DNA from: Planctomycetia bacterium
Lineage (GTDB): Bacteria > Planctomycetota > Phycisphaerae > Phycisphaerales > SM1A02
Assembly (NCBI GenBank): GCA_005787685.1
Contig: SYAC01000016.1
Location: 1-40,320, forward strand
DNA length: 40,320 nucleotides
Reading direction: 5' to 3'
Below are positions 15,868 through 25,097 of this stretch, in pieces; the first letter of the stretch is position 1; each line of letters opens with the position of its first letter. The translations under genes were made by a program, and so were the position numbers. The notes beneath the pieces are model-generated. The model ran no database searches and was not told the origin of the DNA. It was given only the letters and a program-made list of their open reading frames with translations.

Positions 15868-16870
15868 GCGTTGGCGCTGGTGCCGCAACTTTTCGTAGCG
15901 TCGCGTTCTCCGCAAATCGCCGAAGAATTATTCTGCCCTCGTTGGCCCTCTGGCGCAGCTGCATATTTTGCGGCTTGGCCATTTCCCCTGGTTCGGCCTT
16001 GTCTAAATCATTGGCGTTCCCAAGCGGCATGACCAAATCCAGCGGCCGCACGATCATTGCTCCGTCGGGACCAATCAGCGTCCGCCCCTGCGCATCTTTC
16101 TCTGGCCGCGACAACTTGATTTGAATTTCGTGTCCAGGCAAATAATTACGAATCGATTCCACAAGATCCTCTGTGCTGCGGACTTTGGAACCTTCAATCT
16201 CTTGAATGATATCTCCTGCCTTGAGAAATATTTCAGCAGGCATGTTCGGTAGTGTGGCTTGAATCACCACGCCATCTTGACCGTCGGGTGGCTGACCCAT
16301 GCGAATGCCAAGCGCACCACGAGGCCGCTCACTCACGCGGCGCAAGGCCGCTGTTAAAAGACGACTGTGCGCTTCCTCGCTTAACGGAAATCGATCAAGC
16401 ACACACCAAATGGATTCATCAGAAAATGCCTGATCAAGCAACTTGCTTGATGCATTCTCTCGCACTTGAAATGCTGGATCATCCAATTCACGAACCAGCT
16501 TCAGCAGCTCGGGTGGCGGCGTGACTTGGGCAAGCCGTTGCGGCGAAAGAGCATTATTCATGCGCTCCTCGCCCACATTGGCAAGGCCGCCTTGATTTAT
16601 AAACCGCATTTGATTTTGAAATACAACATTCTGATTTTGCTGGGCATTGGCGGGCTTGAAGACGGGTTTGCGAACCGCTGGAATCTTTGGTTTGTTCGCA
16701 GGCTGATCCGCGGGCGGTTGCGGGATAACATTTGTTGCTTGCTCAAGCGTCGGCGGCGCGGCGACTGGTGGAAGATCAGATTGGGCGTGCACGCCAATGG
16801 GATTTGTTAGAAACGCCGCAAGCATGGCTACAATAAGCCAACTTTGAGATTGTGAAAATCCAAATGTCAT
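15863..16870 (-). CDS. Secreted PDZ-domain protein
   Basis: 335 residues from ATG 16870. The N-terminus (MTFGFSQSQSWLIVAM onward) is a signal peptide with a probable cleavage near GVHA|Q (about residue 30). A Pro/Asn/Gln-rich linker (30-110) follows, then a helical segment resembling HEAT-like repeats (LVRELDDPAFQVRENAS). A PDZ domain follows (about 185-260: ALGIRMGQPP, GVVIQATLPNMPAE, LKAGDIIQEIEG) and an Arg-rich tail. No protease triad is visible, so it is a stand-alone PDZ adaptor in the periplasm or envelope rather than a DegP-type protease. The open frame extends upstream to 17041, but that part overlaps the kinase gene; ATG 16870 gives an ATGA overlap with the kinase stop and starts directly at the signal peptide. 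It is the last gene of the tpiA-secG-yicC-kinase-PDZ set. Confidence 0.75.
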   Translation of the reverse strand: MTFGFSQSQSWLIVAMLAAFLTNPIGVHAQSDLPPVAAPPTLEQATNVIPQPPADQPANKPKIPAVRKPVFKPANAQQNQNVVFQNQMRFINQGGLANVGEERMNNALSPQRLAQVTPPPELLKLVRELDDPAFQVRENASSKLLDQAFSDESIWCVLDRFPLSEEAHSRLLTAALRRVSERPRGALGIRMGQPPDGQDGVVIQATLPNMPAEIFLKAGDIIQEIEGSKVRSTEDLVESIRNYLPGHEIQIKLSRPEKDAQGRTLIGPDGAMIVRPLDLVMPLGNANDLDKAEPGEMAKPQNMQLRQRANEGRIILRRFAENATLRKVAAPAPTP

Positions 16871-17928
16871 TGCATGGATTCCAAAAGTAGTCTGCGCGCC
16901 AATCCCTCGTAATTGTCGTGAAGCCATTGCGCACGGCGCAGCACCAAAGTCAACATATGGTCGCCAGGAACGCTGGAAAACATTCCGCATTTGGCGATCG
17001 GAATGACGGCTTCCGCGATGCATGCCTCGATCATAAGCCATGGAACCATGCTCACAAACTCCCGCAGCGTAGCGGCGCCCACTTCAGAAAACCCCTTGGC
17101 AAAACTGCAAAACAGTTGCTCGTCAAGTTCATGCGGCCAAGTTTCCACCGCGCGTGAAGGTCCGGCGCGCGTCGCATATTGCAATAGTCCGTTGGCTACA
17201 TCGGCAATGGCTGGTTCCAACCGGGCCGAGTCGAAATCCAACACGCCCGACACTCGGTCTTCATCAAACAAAATATTTCCAGGGTGCCAATCCCCATGCA
17301 CCACTTGGCTTGCAAGATTTTCATAGTCCTGTTGGTCCACTTGCTCGGAGGCCTGTTGATACAGGCTTGAAAGTTGTTCAGCCACCGCCGCCACCTCGAT
17401 GGCGTTTGTGTTGGACCGAGCCGTGGCCACCGCTCCCGGCACGCGTCGCAATGCTTCCACGACAATTAAATTTCCGTGGAAGCATGACGCGTTCACATGC
17501 CCACTCCAGCGCATTTGCAGCGCGGATTCATGCAGCGTGGCCAGCGCACGGCCAGATGTAAATGCTTGCCGCGGCGCACGCTTCCACCGCTCGCCGGGAA
17601 GAAACAAGAACAATTCATAAATACTCTCGCCTTGAACTTGAAATGTGGAACCATCGCGCGCGGGTTGCGCCATGGCGATCGGTAAGCCCGCCGTGCCCGC
17701 AGCCAGCATCACTTGGTGCGCAAATCGAATCCGTTCAAGGCTAGCGCGCAATGCGGGTCGGCGTTTCAACACAAATGTTCCACGCTCAGTGACAATACGA
17801 ACTTTGGGGCTTTGGCGGCTTCCGCCAGTCATGGGCGCTAATTCGCGCACCTTACCAACTTCCCAGCGCGTCATGATGTCGTTGACTTCATCAAGCGAAA
17901 TGCTTGATGCGAGCGTCTCACTCGGCAT
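16867..17928 (-). CDS. APH-family (aminoglycoside phosphotransferase fold) kinase of unknown substrate
   Basis: 353 residues from ATG 17928. The catalytic loop VVHGDWHPGNILF (His211, Asp213, Asn218) and the metal motif VLDFDSARLEP (Asp231) are intact, and GTFVLKRR near residue 50 supplies the ATP-binding Lys. This fold covers homoserine kinase type II, choline kinases, fructosamine kinases and SrkA-like stress kinases. Resistance to aminoglycosides is not implied by this chromosomal context. The substrate cannot be told from the sequence. The frame extends to a TTG at 17955, but ATG 17928 reduces the overlap with yicC to 11 nt. It is placed between yicC and the PDZ gene. Confidence 0.75.
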   Translation of the reverse strand: MPSETLASSISLDEVNDIMTRWEVGKVRELAPMTGGSRQSPKVRIVTERGTFVLKRRPALRASLERIRFAHQVMLAAGTAGLPIAMAQPARDGSTFQVQGESIYELFLFLPGERWKRAPRQAFTSGRALATLHESALQMRWSGHVNASCFHGNLIVVEALRRVPGAVATARSNTNAIEVAAVAEQLSSLYQQASEQVDQQDYENLASQVVHGDWHPGNILFDEDRVSGVLDFDSARLEPAIADVANGLLQYATRAGPSRAVETWPHELDEQLFCSFAKGFSEVGAATLREFVSMVPWLMIEACIAEAVIPIAKCGMFSSVPGDHMLTLVLRRAQWLHDNYEGLARRLLLESMQ

Positions 17929-18802
17929 TCGCGGCTTGCTCTTTAATGCGATCAATTGCGGTCTTCATTTCCACCACACGCTTGCTGATCTCATAGTCAG
18001 ATGCCTTGCTGGCAATGGTGTTGGCCTCGCGCAACATTTCCTGCGCCAAGAAATCCAGCGCCCGCCCAACGGCATCGGGGCGTTTGATATCTAAAAGCTG
18101 GGCAAACTGCTGCAAATGTCCATGAAGTCTGTGCACTTCCTCGGCAATGTCGCTGCGCTCGGCGAAGGCCGCCACTTCGCGTAGCAAATCCTCTTGACGC
18201 ACGGCAGCGCCAACTTCCCCCAGCAAAGTTTGCATGCGCGTGCGCAACCGTTCGCGGTACAAGTTCGCCACCTCGGGCACGCGTTCGGAGATTTCTTTCA
18301 ACCGATCATTCAACGTCGCGCTTAAATTCACAAGCAAACCGCGCAACGCCTCGCCTTCGCTCTTGCGCATTTCATTCATTTGTGCAATGGCTTCATCAAG
18401 CAATTTGTCTATGCACGCGCGCGCTGTCTCGCACATTTTTTGTGAACCGTCATCAATGATCACGCCAGGCAATGACACGAGCGCACTGACATCTAGCAAA
18501 CCTTTGCGGCTATCGGGCATGACGCTTTCAAGTTGCTGTAAATAACTTTGCAAGACTTCCGTATTGATGCGACCAGCGCCGCGAGCGGTTGAATCCGTGG
18601 CGCGCACCGTCAGTGTGACACTGCCACGGGCAACTTTGGCCGCGAGTTTGGCTTCAAGTTCGCCCTCCAAGGTCGACAACTCGCTAGACAAGCGTATGAC
18701 GCCTTTAAAAAAACGATTATTGACCGAGCGCACTTCAATCGAAAGATGAAGGCCTTCATGCGTTCCGGCGGCGGCCCCAAAGCCAGTCATGGAGCGAATC
18801 AT
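17918..18802 (-). CDS. yicC: YicC-family endoribonuclease
   Basis: 294 residues, the family's usual size. The N-terminal signature MIRSMTGFG and the VRSVNNRFF segment (about 27-35) are diagnostic, as is the C-terminal DFLAQEMLREANTIASKASD region and the conserved IDRIKEQAANAE end. YicC proteins are metal-dependent endoribonucleases involved in RNA decay in stationary phase. Its ATG overlaps the secG stop as ATGA (18799-18802), and its stop overlaps the kinase start by 11 nt, so it is translated within the tpiA-secG set. In many bacteria yicC is next to gmk; here it is not. Confidence 0.93.
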   Translation of the reverse strand: MIRSMTGFGAAAGTHEGLHLSIEVRSVNNRFFKGVIRLSSELSTLEGELEAKLAAKVARGSVTLTVRATDSTARGAGRINTEVLQSYLQQLESVMPDSRKGLLDVSALVSLPGVIIDDGSQKMCETARACIDKLLDEAIAQMNEMRKSEGEALRGLLVNLSATLNDRLKEISERVPEVANLYRERLRTRMQTLLGEVGAAVRQEDLLREVAAFAERSDIAEEVHRLHGHLQQFAQLLDIKRPDAVGRALDFLAQEMLREANTIASKASDYEISKRVVEMKTAIDRIKEQAANAE

Positions 18803-19317
18803 AAGTGCTTTGGAGTCTCGGGAGCCGCTGGCGTAACAGGCGCGGCAACAGGCGCGGCAACAGGCGCGGTTGGCGTTGCAGATGGATCAGTTGCAGCAGG
18901 CGCGGGAGCAATTGCTGGCGCGGCGGTAGAACTTGGCGCGGCGCCATCCATCGGCGGCGCGGGGACTGGTGTCATCGGAATCGCAGTCGGAGCACTTGAT
19001 CCATCCGTCGCAGGCATGGTCACTGAAGGAATTTGCGTGGCGGCATCGCTAGGGGCGGTGTCCGAGGAAAAGGGTGTTGATTGTGGAGGGAATATATTCA
19101 GCGCCATGGCAAGAACTAAATAGACAACAAATACAGAGACTGTTCCCACCGTCAGCGCGTCACCAGTGCGACCACCAAAGGCCGTATCCGTTCCACCGCC
19201 GCCACCAAAGGCGCTGGCAAGTCCACCACCCTGCGGTCGTTGCACAAGAATGACCAGCACTAACGCCAAGCTGGTTACGATGAACAAGAAAGTTAAAACG
19301 GTAAAGAAGACACTCAT
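18799..19317 (-). CDS. secG: Preprotein translocase subunit SecG with Pro/Ala-rich tail
   Basis: 172 residues from ATG 19317. SecG assists SecYEG in protein export across the inner membrane. Two membrane helices (about residues 5-25 and 57-76) flank the conserved cytoplasmic loop VQRPQGGGLASAFGGGGG and TAFGGRTGD, the family signature. The remaining roughly 95 residues are a Pro, Ala and Thr-rich low-complexity tail not found in the roughly 75-110-residue classical SecG. An upstream AGGAG supports the ATG at 19317 with a rather long spacing of 10 nt; the frame extends further upstream but would overlap tpiA. The gene follows tpiA by 13 nt, the widespread tpiA-secG pairing, and overlaps yicC by four bases. 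Confidence 0.92.
   Translation of the reverse strand: MSVFFTVLTFLFIVTSLALVLVILVQRPQGGGLASAFGGGGGTDTAFGGRTGDALTVGTVSVFVVYLVLAMALNIFPPQSTPFSSDTAPSDAATQIPSVTMPATDGSSAPTAIPMTPVPAPPMDGAAPSSTAAPAIAPAPAATDPSATPTAPVAAPVAAPVTPAAPETPKHL
18835..18870. repeat. 12-nt tandem repeat in the SecG tail
   Basis: The unit AACAGGCGCGGC occurs three times in a row, the last copy with one mismatch at its final base. On the minus strand it encodes an Ala-Pro-Val-Ala repeat in the SecG tail. Such a repeat may vary in copy number between strains. Confidence 0.8.
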
Positions 19318-19330
19318 GAAAATCCAACTC

Positions 19331-20128
19331 CTAATTAGGGCGACTGCTTGTCGCCTGTGATGCGCTTCGAAGAATTGAAGCAAAGTCCGCCGCCTTCAAA
19401 CTGGCACCTCCAACCAGCGCACCCTGGATTTCAGGTTGCGCAAACAAGGATGTCGCGTTTGCGGGATTCACCGAGCCTCCATAAAGGATTCGGGTCGCAG
19501 CGGCGAGCGCAGGATCATACAGTTCTTCTATGTCCTTCCGCAGCGAAGCGTGGCTAATAGAAGCGTCCTGCGGGGTGGCCGAACGACCCGTCCCTATTGC
19601 CCAAATGGGCTCATATGCAATCTGAATGGCTCCCATGTGGTCCAAGTGAATGCCCTTTAAAGCAGCGGAAATTTGACGGCGACAAACGGCTTCCGCATGG
19701 CCAGCCTGGCGCTCTTGCCAAGTTTCACCCACACAAAGCATGACAGAAAGTCCTGTAGAAACTGAAATTGCAACTTTTTCTCCGATCAATTCATCGGACT
19801 CGGCTAGCAATTGGCGGCATTCTGAATGTCCTATAATTAAAATCTTTACCCCCATATCAAGCAGCATTTCTGCGCTCACTTGGCCAGTGAAAGCACCATT
19901 GGCCTCGGCGCTCACTTGCTGTGCGCCTAGCAGTAACCCGCTGCCACGAATTAAGTTTCCACAGTGCTGTAAATAAGGAAAAGGCACAAAAACCGCGGCA
20001 TCCACGCTTTCGGTCAAGGGTTCAAATGCAGTCACTAGGTCGTTGAGCATCAGTGTCGAAGCTTCGCGGGTTCCATTCATTTTCCAATTCCCGCCAATCA
20101 ACAGTCGCTTGGAAATGTGTTGCTTCAT
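19331..20128 (-). CDS. tpiA: Triosephosphate isomerase
   Basis: 265 residues from ATG 20128. It interconverts dihydroxyacetone phosphate and glyceraldehyde 3-phosphate in glycolysis and gluconeogenesis. The catalytic set is visible: Asn and Lys in GGNWKMNGT near residue 15, His in IIGHSECR, Glu in AYEPIWAIGTG, and the phosphate-binding YGGSVNPANA and ALVGGASL loops. A GTG at 20146 would add six residues; ATG 20128 is preferred because TATCCT lies 7 nt before it and the extension is not conserved in the family. It heads the five-gene tpiA-secG-yicC-kinase-PDZ set and is divergent from alaS. Confidence 0.96.
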   Translation of the reverse strand: MKQHISKRLLIGGNWKMNGTREASTLMLNDLVTAFEPLTESVDAAVFVPFPYLQHCGNLIRGSGLLLGAQQVSAEANGAFTGQVSAEMLLDMGVKILIIGHSECRQLLAESDELIGEKVAISVSTGLSVMLCVGETWQERQAGHAEAVCRRQISAALKGIHLDHMGAIQIAYEPIWAIGTGRSATPQDASISHASLRKDIEELYDPALAAATRILYGGSVNPANATSLFAQPEIQGALVGGASLKAADFASILRSASQATSSRPN

Positions 20129-20135
20129 GCCAAGC

Positions 20136-20159
20136 AGGATAGCCACAGATTTCTAGAAT
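20136..20159. promoter_or_regulatory. Divergent TANNNT boxes of tpiA and alaS
   Basis: TATCCT on the minus strand (20136-20141) is 7 nt before the tpiA ATG. TAGAAT on the plus strand (20154-20159) is 6 nt before the alaS ATG at 20166. The whole intergenic space is only 37 nt and has no Shine-Dalgarno sequence, so any transcripts must be leaderless or nearly so. Confidence 0.45.
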
Positions 20160-20165
20160 CGCTTG

Positions 20166-23006
20166 ATGCAGCACGCCGCCGAGATACGAAAAACATTCCT
20201 TGATTATTTCGCCCAACACGCCGGCCACACCATTGTGCCCTCTAGTCCTGTGGTGCCCCACGACGATCCAACACTGCTATTCACCAACGCGGGCATGAAT
20301 CAGTTCAAGGATGTTTTTCTTGGTCGTGGCGCGCGCAATTACAAGCGCGCCGTGGACACGCAGAAGTGCATTCGCGCCGGCGGCAAGCACAACGACCTTG
20401 AAGATGTTGGCCGCGATACCTACCACCACACATTTTTTGAGATGCTTGGCAATTGGTCTTTCGGGGATTACTTCAAGAAAGATTCTATTGAGTGGGCTTG
20501 GGATTTATTGACGCGCGTGTATGGACTTCCCAAAGATCGTTTGTATGCGACATACTTTGGCGGTTCAAAAGAAGCAGGTCTTGAGCCCGACATGGAAGCC
20601 AAGACGCTGTGGGAAAAATTTCTGCCGGCGTCGCGCGTACTGCCTGGCAACATGAAGGACAACTTTTGGGAAATGGGCGAGACTGGTCCCTGCGGTCCGT
20701 GCAGTGAAATTCATTTTGATCGCATCGGTGATCGCGATGCCGCGGCGTTTGTGAACGCAAGCGACCCCGATGTGCTTGAGATTTGGAATTTAGTGTTCAT
20801 CCAATTCAACAGAGAAACTGGCGGAAAACTCACACCGTTGCCAGCCAAGCATGTGGACACTGGCATGGGCTTGGAGCGCTTGGTTTCAATCTTGCAAAAC
20901 AAGCGATCCAATTATGAAACTGATTTGTGGACGCCAATCTTTGCGGCCATTCAAGCGGCCACAGGCGCCAAGCCTTACGCCAACACCCTGACCAATCCGG
21001 CCGACATTGCATACCGCGTGGCCGCGGATCACGCGCGTTGTTTGTGCAGCGCAATCGCCGACGGCGCGGCGCCGGGCAACGAGGGGCGTAACTATGTGCT
21101 GCGGCGAATTCTACGGCGCGCGGCGCGCATGGGTCATCAACATCTTGGCGCGCGCGGCCCATTCTTGCACCAAGTGGTAGCCGCGGTATGCGAATCACTT
21201 GGCGATGTTTTTCCGGAACTTCGTACGCAACAGAAACGCGTGACGGACATTATTCGCGATGAAGAAATTGCGTTTGGAAAAACACTCGAGCGCGGTATTG
21301 AACTTTTTGAAGTTGCGGCCAAGGCGGCGCGCGCCGCGGGTGGCGTGGTGAGCGGCCAGGACGCCTTTCGCTTGCACGACACCATGGGCTTTCCAATTGA
21401 CTTGACGCAAGTCATGGCGCAAGAGCGCTCGCTTACCGTGGATGACGCGGGGTATCGAGCGCTTATGCAGCGTGCGCGAGAAACCAGCCGTGCCGGCGCC
21501 CAAGACACCGCGCGCATCACGCTGACGCCCGACGCCATTGAGAAACTGCGCGCACTTCATGTGGAGCCAACGGATGAAACGCCTAAATTTTTGGGCAAAT
21601 CATGCACCAGCAGCGTGGTGGCTCTTTGGGACGGTCACCACTTGCAGGAGAATTTGCAAGCTGGCATTCCCGCGGCAGTCATTGTGAAACGCACATGTTT
21701 TCACGCCGAGGGCGGTGGACAAATCGCCGACAGCGGTTCAATTCTGTCCGAACACCCAGGCGTGCCGGCAGCGCAGCGCGACAGGGCGGACGCGGTTGAA
21801 TTTGAAATCACAGATGTGCAAATGGAGGCGGGCTATGTGCTGCACATTGGCCATGTCAAACGCGGCGTACTGCGCCGTGGCGACAGTGTGATCATGGATT
21901 TGAACAAGCCGCGTCGAGATTTGGTGGCGGCGCACCATACGGCCACGCACTTGATGAATTGGGGGCTGCGCGAAACGCTGGGCGAGAATGTTCAGCAGCG
22001 CGGAAGCTTGGTGGCGGATGATCGCCTGCGCTTTGACTTTTCATTCGCGCGCGCCATGACCAACGAAGAAATTGCGGGGGTGGAAAAGTTGGTCATGCAG
22101 CACATCAACAACAACAGCGTGGTAGATGCGGCCAACGCGCCACTGGAGCAGGCTAAAAAAATTGCGGGCGTGCGAGCCGTGTTCGGTGAAAAGTATCCTG
22201 ACCCAGTGCGCGTGGTTTCCATTGGGGTCACGGTTGAGCAACTCCTTGCAGACCCAACCAACGCCAAATGGCAGGCCGCAAGTGTGGAATTTTGCGGCGG
22301 AACGCATTTACCATCCAGCCAAGAAGCGAGCGTATTCGCCATTATGAGCGAGAGCGCGCTCAGCACCGGAGTTCGGCGCATTACAGCTCTCGCCGGCGTA
22401 GCGGCCACGGCAGCTATGCAAACCGCAACCACTCTTCACGCGCGCATGGAGCAGGCGCGCGCGTTGCAAGGCGCGCAGTTGAACGCCGAAGTTTCCGAAA
22501 TTGGTCAACTTTTACAATCGCTTTCAATTCCGTATTCGCATAAGCAATCACTCAACGCCACCATGGATGTGTTGCGCGACTTGGCCAAGGCCGCGCGCCG
22601 CGAAAATGAGAGTGTCACGCGCGAAGCCACGCTTGCGCACATGCAACAACTGATTGCGTCGCATGAGCAAGCTGCCTCGGCTGATGCGCTGGTTGCCCTT
22701 TTGGAAAACGCAGACGCGCCCGCGTTATTGGCGGCGCTGAACATGGCCAAAACAAAATTGCCACAAACCGCGATTCTGCTTGCGTGGTCTGATGCCGACG
22801 AGGGGAAGGTTTCCATTGTGGCGTGCGTGCCCGCGGCGCTCATTGCCAAGGGTTTGAAAGCCGGCGACTGGGTTAAGGTTGCGGCGCAAGTGTGCGGCGG
22901 CGGCGGCGGCGGCAAACCCGACATGGCTCAAGCTGGTGGAAAAGATCCATCCAAAGCCACCGAAGCCTTGGATGCCGCGCGCGCACACGCCAAAAAATTT
23001 ACATGA
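20166..23006 (+). CDS. alaS: Alanyl-tRNA synthetase
   Basis: 946 residues, slightly longer than E. coli AlaRS (876). The class II catalytic core opens with the HxGHTIVPSSPVVP-type segment and FTNAGMNQFKDVFLG, and GNWSFGDYFKKDSI follows. The editing domain has the zinc motif HHTATHL (about 590-596) and CGGTHLPSS (about 710-718). The C-Ala domain ends with VCGGGGGGKPDMAQAGG, the usual glycine-rich signature. It charges tRNA-Ala in the cytoplasm; tmRNA, encoded about 2 kb downstream of it, is also an AlaRS substrate. ATG 20166 is chosen over TTG 20163 because TAGAAT is 6 nt upstream. acs follows about 40 nt later and may be co-transcribed. Confidence 0.97.
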   Translation: MQHAAEIRKTFLDYFAQHAGHTIVPSSPVVPHDDPTLLFTNAGMNQFKDVFLGRGARNYKRAVDTQKCIRAGGKHNDLEDVGRDTYHHTFFEMLGNWSFGDYFKKDSIEWAWDLLTRVYGLPKDRLYATYFGGSKEAGLEPDMEAKTLWEKFLPASRVLPGNMKDNFWEMGETGPCGPCSEIHFDRIGDRDAAAFVNASDPDVLEIWNLVFIQFNRETGGKLTPLPAKHVDTGMGLERLVSILQNKRSNYETDLWTPIFAAIQAATGAKPYANTLTNPADIAYRVAADHARCLCSAIADGAAPGNEGRNYVLRRILRRAARMGHQHLGARGPFLHQVVAAVCESLGDVFPELRTQQKRVTDIIRDEEIAFGKTLERGIELFEVAAKAARAAGGVVSGQDAFRLHDTMGFPIDLTQVMAQERSLTVDDAGYRALMQRARETSRAGAQDTARITLTPDAIEKLRALHVEPTDETPKFLGKSCTSSVVALWDGHHLQENLQAGIPAAVIVKRTCFHAEGGGQIADSGSILSEHPGVPAAQRDRADAVEFEITDVQMEAGYVLHIGHVKRGVLRRGDSVIMDLNKPRRDLVAAHHTATHLMNWGLRETLGENVQQRGSLVADDRLRFDFSFARAMTNEEIAGVEKLVMQHINNNSVVDAANAPLEQAKKIAGVRAVFGEKYPDPVRVVSIGVTVEQLLADPTNAKWQAASVEFCGGTHLPSSQEASVFAIMSESALSTGVRRITALAGVAATAAMQTATTLHARMEQARALQGAQLNAEVSEIGQLLQSLSIPYSHKQSLNATMDVLRDLAKAARRENESVTREATLAHMQQLIASHEQAASADALVALLENADAPALLAALNMAKTKLPQTAILLAWSDADEGKVSIVACVPAALIAKGLKAGDWVKVAAQVCGGGGGGKPDMAQAGGKDPSKATEALDAARAHAKKFT

Positions 23007-23045
23007 TGCTTGCGCTTTCACAGTGGCATACGCCATGATGCGCGC

Positions 23046-25034
23046 ATGACCAGCAATATTCGCAGCGTTCAAAGTGAATCCGCGGTGTTCGCGCCATCCG
23101 CACACTTTGCTAAGGCAATGCCTTCGCTGCATGTGCCAGACATGGCGACCTACGAAAAGTTGCATGCGCAGGCGCTGAACAATCCGGAAAAGTTCTGGGG
23201 CGACATTGCACGACAATTTCACTGGTACAAACCGTGGAACAGCGTGTTGGAGTGGAAGTGTCCAGATGCCAAATGGTTTTCTGGCGGCACCACCAACGCG
23301 TGCTTCAATGCCATCGACCGAATTGTGAATAACGGTCAAGGCGACGACCTTGCCATTCTGTGGGAAGGCGAACCCGCTGGCGACAATGGCGACACGCCGG
23401 AAATCCGCAAGATCACTTACAAAGAATTACAAAGCGAAGTGTGCCGCATCGCCAACGCCTTGAAGCGCATGGGCGTTCGCAAAGGCGATGTGGTCACGCT
23501 GTATATGGGCATGGTTCCAGAACTCGCCTTCGCGGTGCTTGCGTGCGCCCGCATTGGCGCGCCGCACAGCGTGATCTTTGGCGGATTTGCTGCCAGTGCC
23601 ATTGTAGATCGCGTGCATGACGCACACAGCAAAGTGATTGTGACCTGCGATGGAGCATGGCGCCGCGGATCGCTTGTTCCACTGAAAGAAAATGTGGACA
23701 AGGCGTGCGAGCAATTACCCGAAGTTAAAAATATTGTGGTCCTGAAGCGCTGTGGCAATTCCATCACCATGAAGGCTGGACGAGATCAATGGTGGCATGA
23801 CGCTGTTGCCAAAGAAACCACCACCTGCGCCTGCGAGGAAATGGAGGCGGAGGAATTGCTCTTTCTGCTGTACACCTCTGGAAGTACTGGAAAACCCAAA
23901 GGAATTCGTCATACCACTGGCGGGTACATGATCTACACCGCGTACACCGCCAAGCTCACTTTCAATTTGCTGCCGCGCGCCGGCCAGATTTTTTGGTGCA
24001 CCGCCGACATTGGTTGGATCACAGGCCACAGCTATGTGATTTACGGAATTCTTGCCAACGGCGTGACCACATTCATGTACGAAGGCGCGCCCAACGCCCC
24101 CAAGGAAGATCGCTTCTGGCGCATTGTGCAACGCCACAAGATCACGCATTTCCACACGGCCCCCACCGCCATTCGTGCGTTCATGAAATGGGGCGACGCC
24201 ATTCCCGCCGCGCATGATTTATCAAGCCTGAAGCTAATGGGCTCCGTTGGTGAGCCTATCAATCCAGAGGCATGGATGTGGTACCGCGAAAAAATTGGCG
24301 GGGATCACTGCCCAATCATGGACACATTTTGGCAAACCGAAAGTGGCGGACACTTGATCACGCCACTTCCTGGTTGCACTCCGCTGAAACCTGGATCATG
24401 CACTTTGCCTTTCCCTGGCGTGGACGCCGCCATTGTAGACGAGCATGGCAACGAACTCCCCTTGAACTCAGGCGGCTTGCTTGTCATTCGCAAACCGTGG
24501 CCAGGAATGTTGCGCGGCATTCACGGTGACCGTGAGCGCTTCATTGAAACCTATTGGAAAAGAATTCCAGGCATGTATTTGGCGGGAGATGGCGCGCGCC
24601 GCGACAGCGACGGATTCTTTTGGATCATGGGCCGCATTGATGATGTGTTGAATGTCAGCGGCCACCGTCTTGGCACCGCCGAGGTTGAAAGCAGTTTGGT
24701 GGGCAGCAAATTGGTGGTTGAAGCCGCGGTGGTCGGCATGCCGCACGAGATCAAAGGCACGGGAATTGCGGCTTTTTGCGTGCCTCATCCTGACTATGCC
24801 CACGCCGCCGACGATTCCCTTCGCCAAAAATTGATGCAGCATGTCAGCAACGACATAGGAGCCATTGCGCGACCAGACATGATTCGCTTCACCAACGGTT
24901 TGCCAAAGACACGATCAGGGAAAATTATGCGCCGGCTTCTGCGCGATGTGGCGGCTGGCAAAGAAACTACGCAAGATGTGACCACGCTTGAGGATTTCAA
25001 TGTGCTCGCCAAGTTGCGCGAGAGTGACGAGTAA
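23046..25034 (+). CDS. acs: Acetyl-CoA synthetase (AMP-forming)
   Basis: 662 residues from ATG 23046, typical for Acs. It activates acetate to acetyl-CoA through acetyl-AMP. Adenylate-forming motifs: YTSGSTGKPKGIRHT (about 276-290), WCTADIGWITGHSYVIYG, DTFWQTESGGH, YLAGDGARRDSDGFFWIMGR and SGHRLGTAEVESSLV. The catalytic Lys that is often regulated by acetylation is in KTRSGKIMRR near residue 625. The open frame extends to a TTG at 23010, but that would leave only 3 nt after alaS and add residues with no family match; CATGAT sits 6 nt before ATG 23046. The gene is followed by the ssrA terminator stem, which lies on the opposite strand. Confidence 0.95.
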   Translation: MTSNIRSVQSESAVFAPSAHFAKAMPSLHVPDMATYEKLHAQALNNPEKFWGDIARQFHWYKPWNSVLEWKCPDAKWFSGGTTNACFNAIDRIVNNGQGDDLAILWEGEPAGDNGDTPEIRKITYKELQSEVCRIANALKRMGVRKGDVVTLYMGMVPELAFAVLACARIGAPHSVIFGGFAASAIVDRVHDAHSKVIVTCDGAWRRGSLVPLKENVDKACEQLPEVKNIVVLKRCGNSITMKAGRDQWWHDAVAKETTTCACEEMEAEELLFLLYTSGSTGKPKGIRHTTGGYMIYTAYTAKLTFNLLPRAGQIFWCTADIGWITGHSYVIYGILANGVTTFMYEGAPNAPKEDRFWRIVQRHKITHFHTAPTAIRAFMKWGDAIPAAHDLSSLKLMGSVGEPINPEAWMWYREKIGGDHCPIMDTFWQTESGGHLITPLPGCTPLKPGSCTLPFPGVDAAIVDEHGNELPLNSGGLLVIRKPWPGMLRGIHGDRERFIETYWKRIPGMYLAGDGARRDSDGFFWIMGRIDDVLNVSGHRLGTAEVESSLVGSKLVVEAAVVGMPHEIKGTGIAAFCVPHPDYAHAADDSLRQKLMQHVSNDIGAIARPDMIRFTNGLPKTRSGKIMRRLLRDVAAGKETTQDVTTLEDFNVLAKLRESDE

Positions 25035-25046
25035 GTTTCATGGCAC

Positions 25047-25092
25047 AAAAAAAATCGCCGCGCGCGAATCGGTTTTGAATTCGCCGCGGCGA
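25047..25092 (-). terminator. Intrinsic terminator of ssrA
   Basis: On the minus strand TCGCCGCG then GCGAAT pairs with ATTCGC and CGCGGCGA across a 9-nt loop, with one bulged G, and is followed directly by eight T residues. It starts six bases after the tmRNA 3' end. The same stem follows acs on the plus strand but has no T-run in that direction. Confidence 0.85.
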
Positions 25093-25097
25093 GAGAA

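Noticed and set aside
16871..17041. Upstream extension of the PDZ protein to 17041
   Set aside because: It would lie inside the kinase gene and place 57 residues before an obvious signal peptide.
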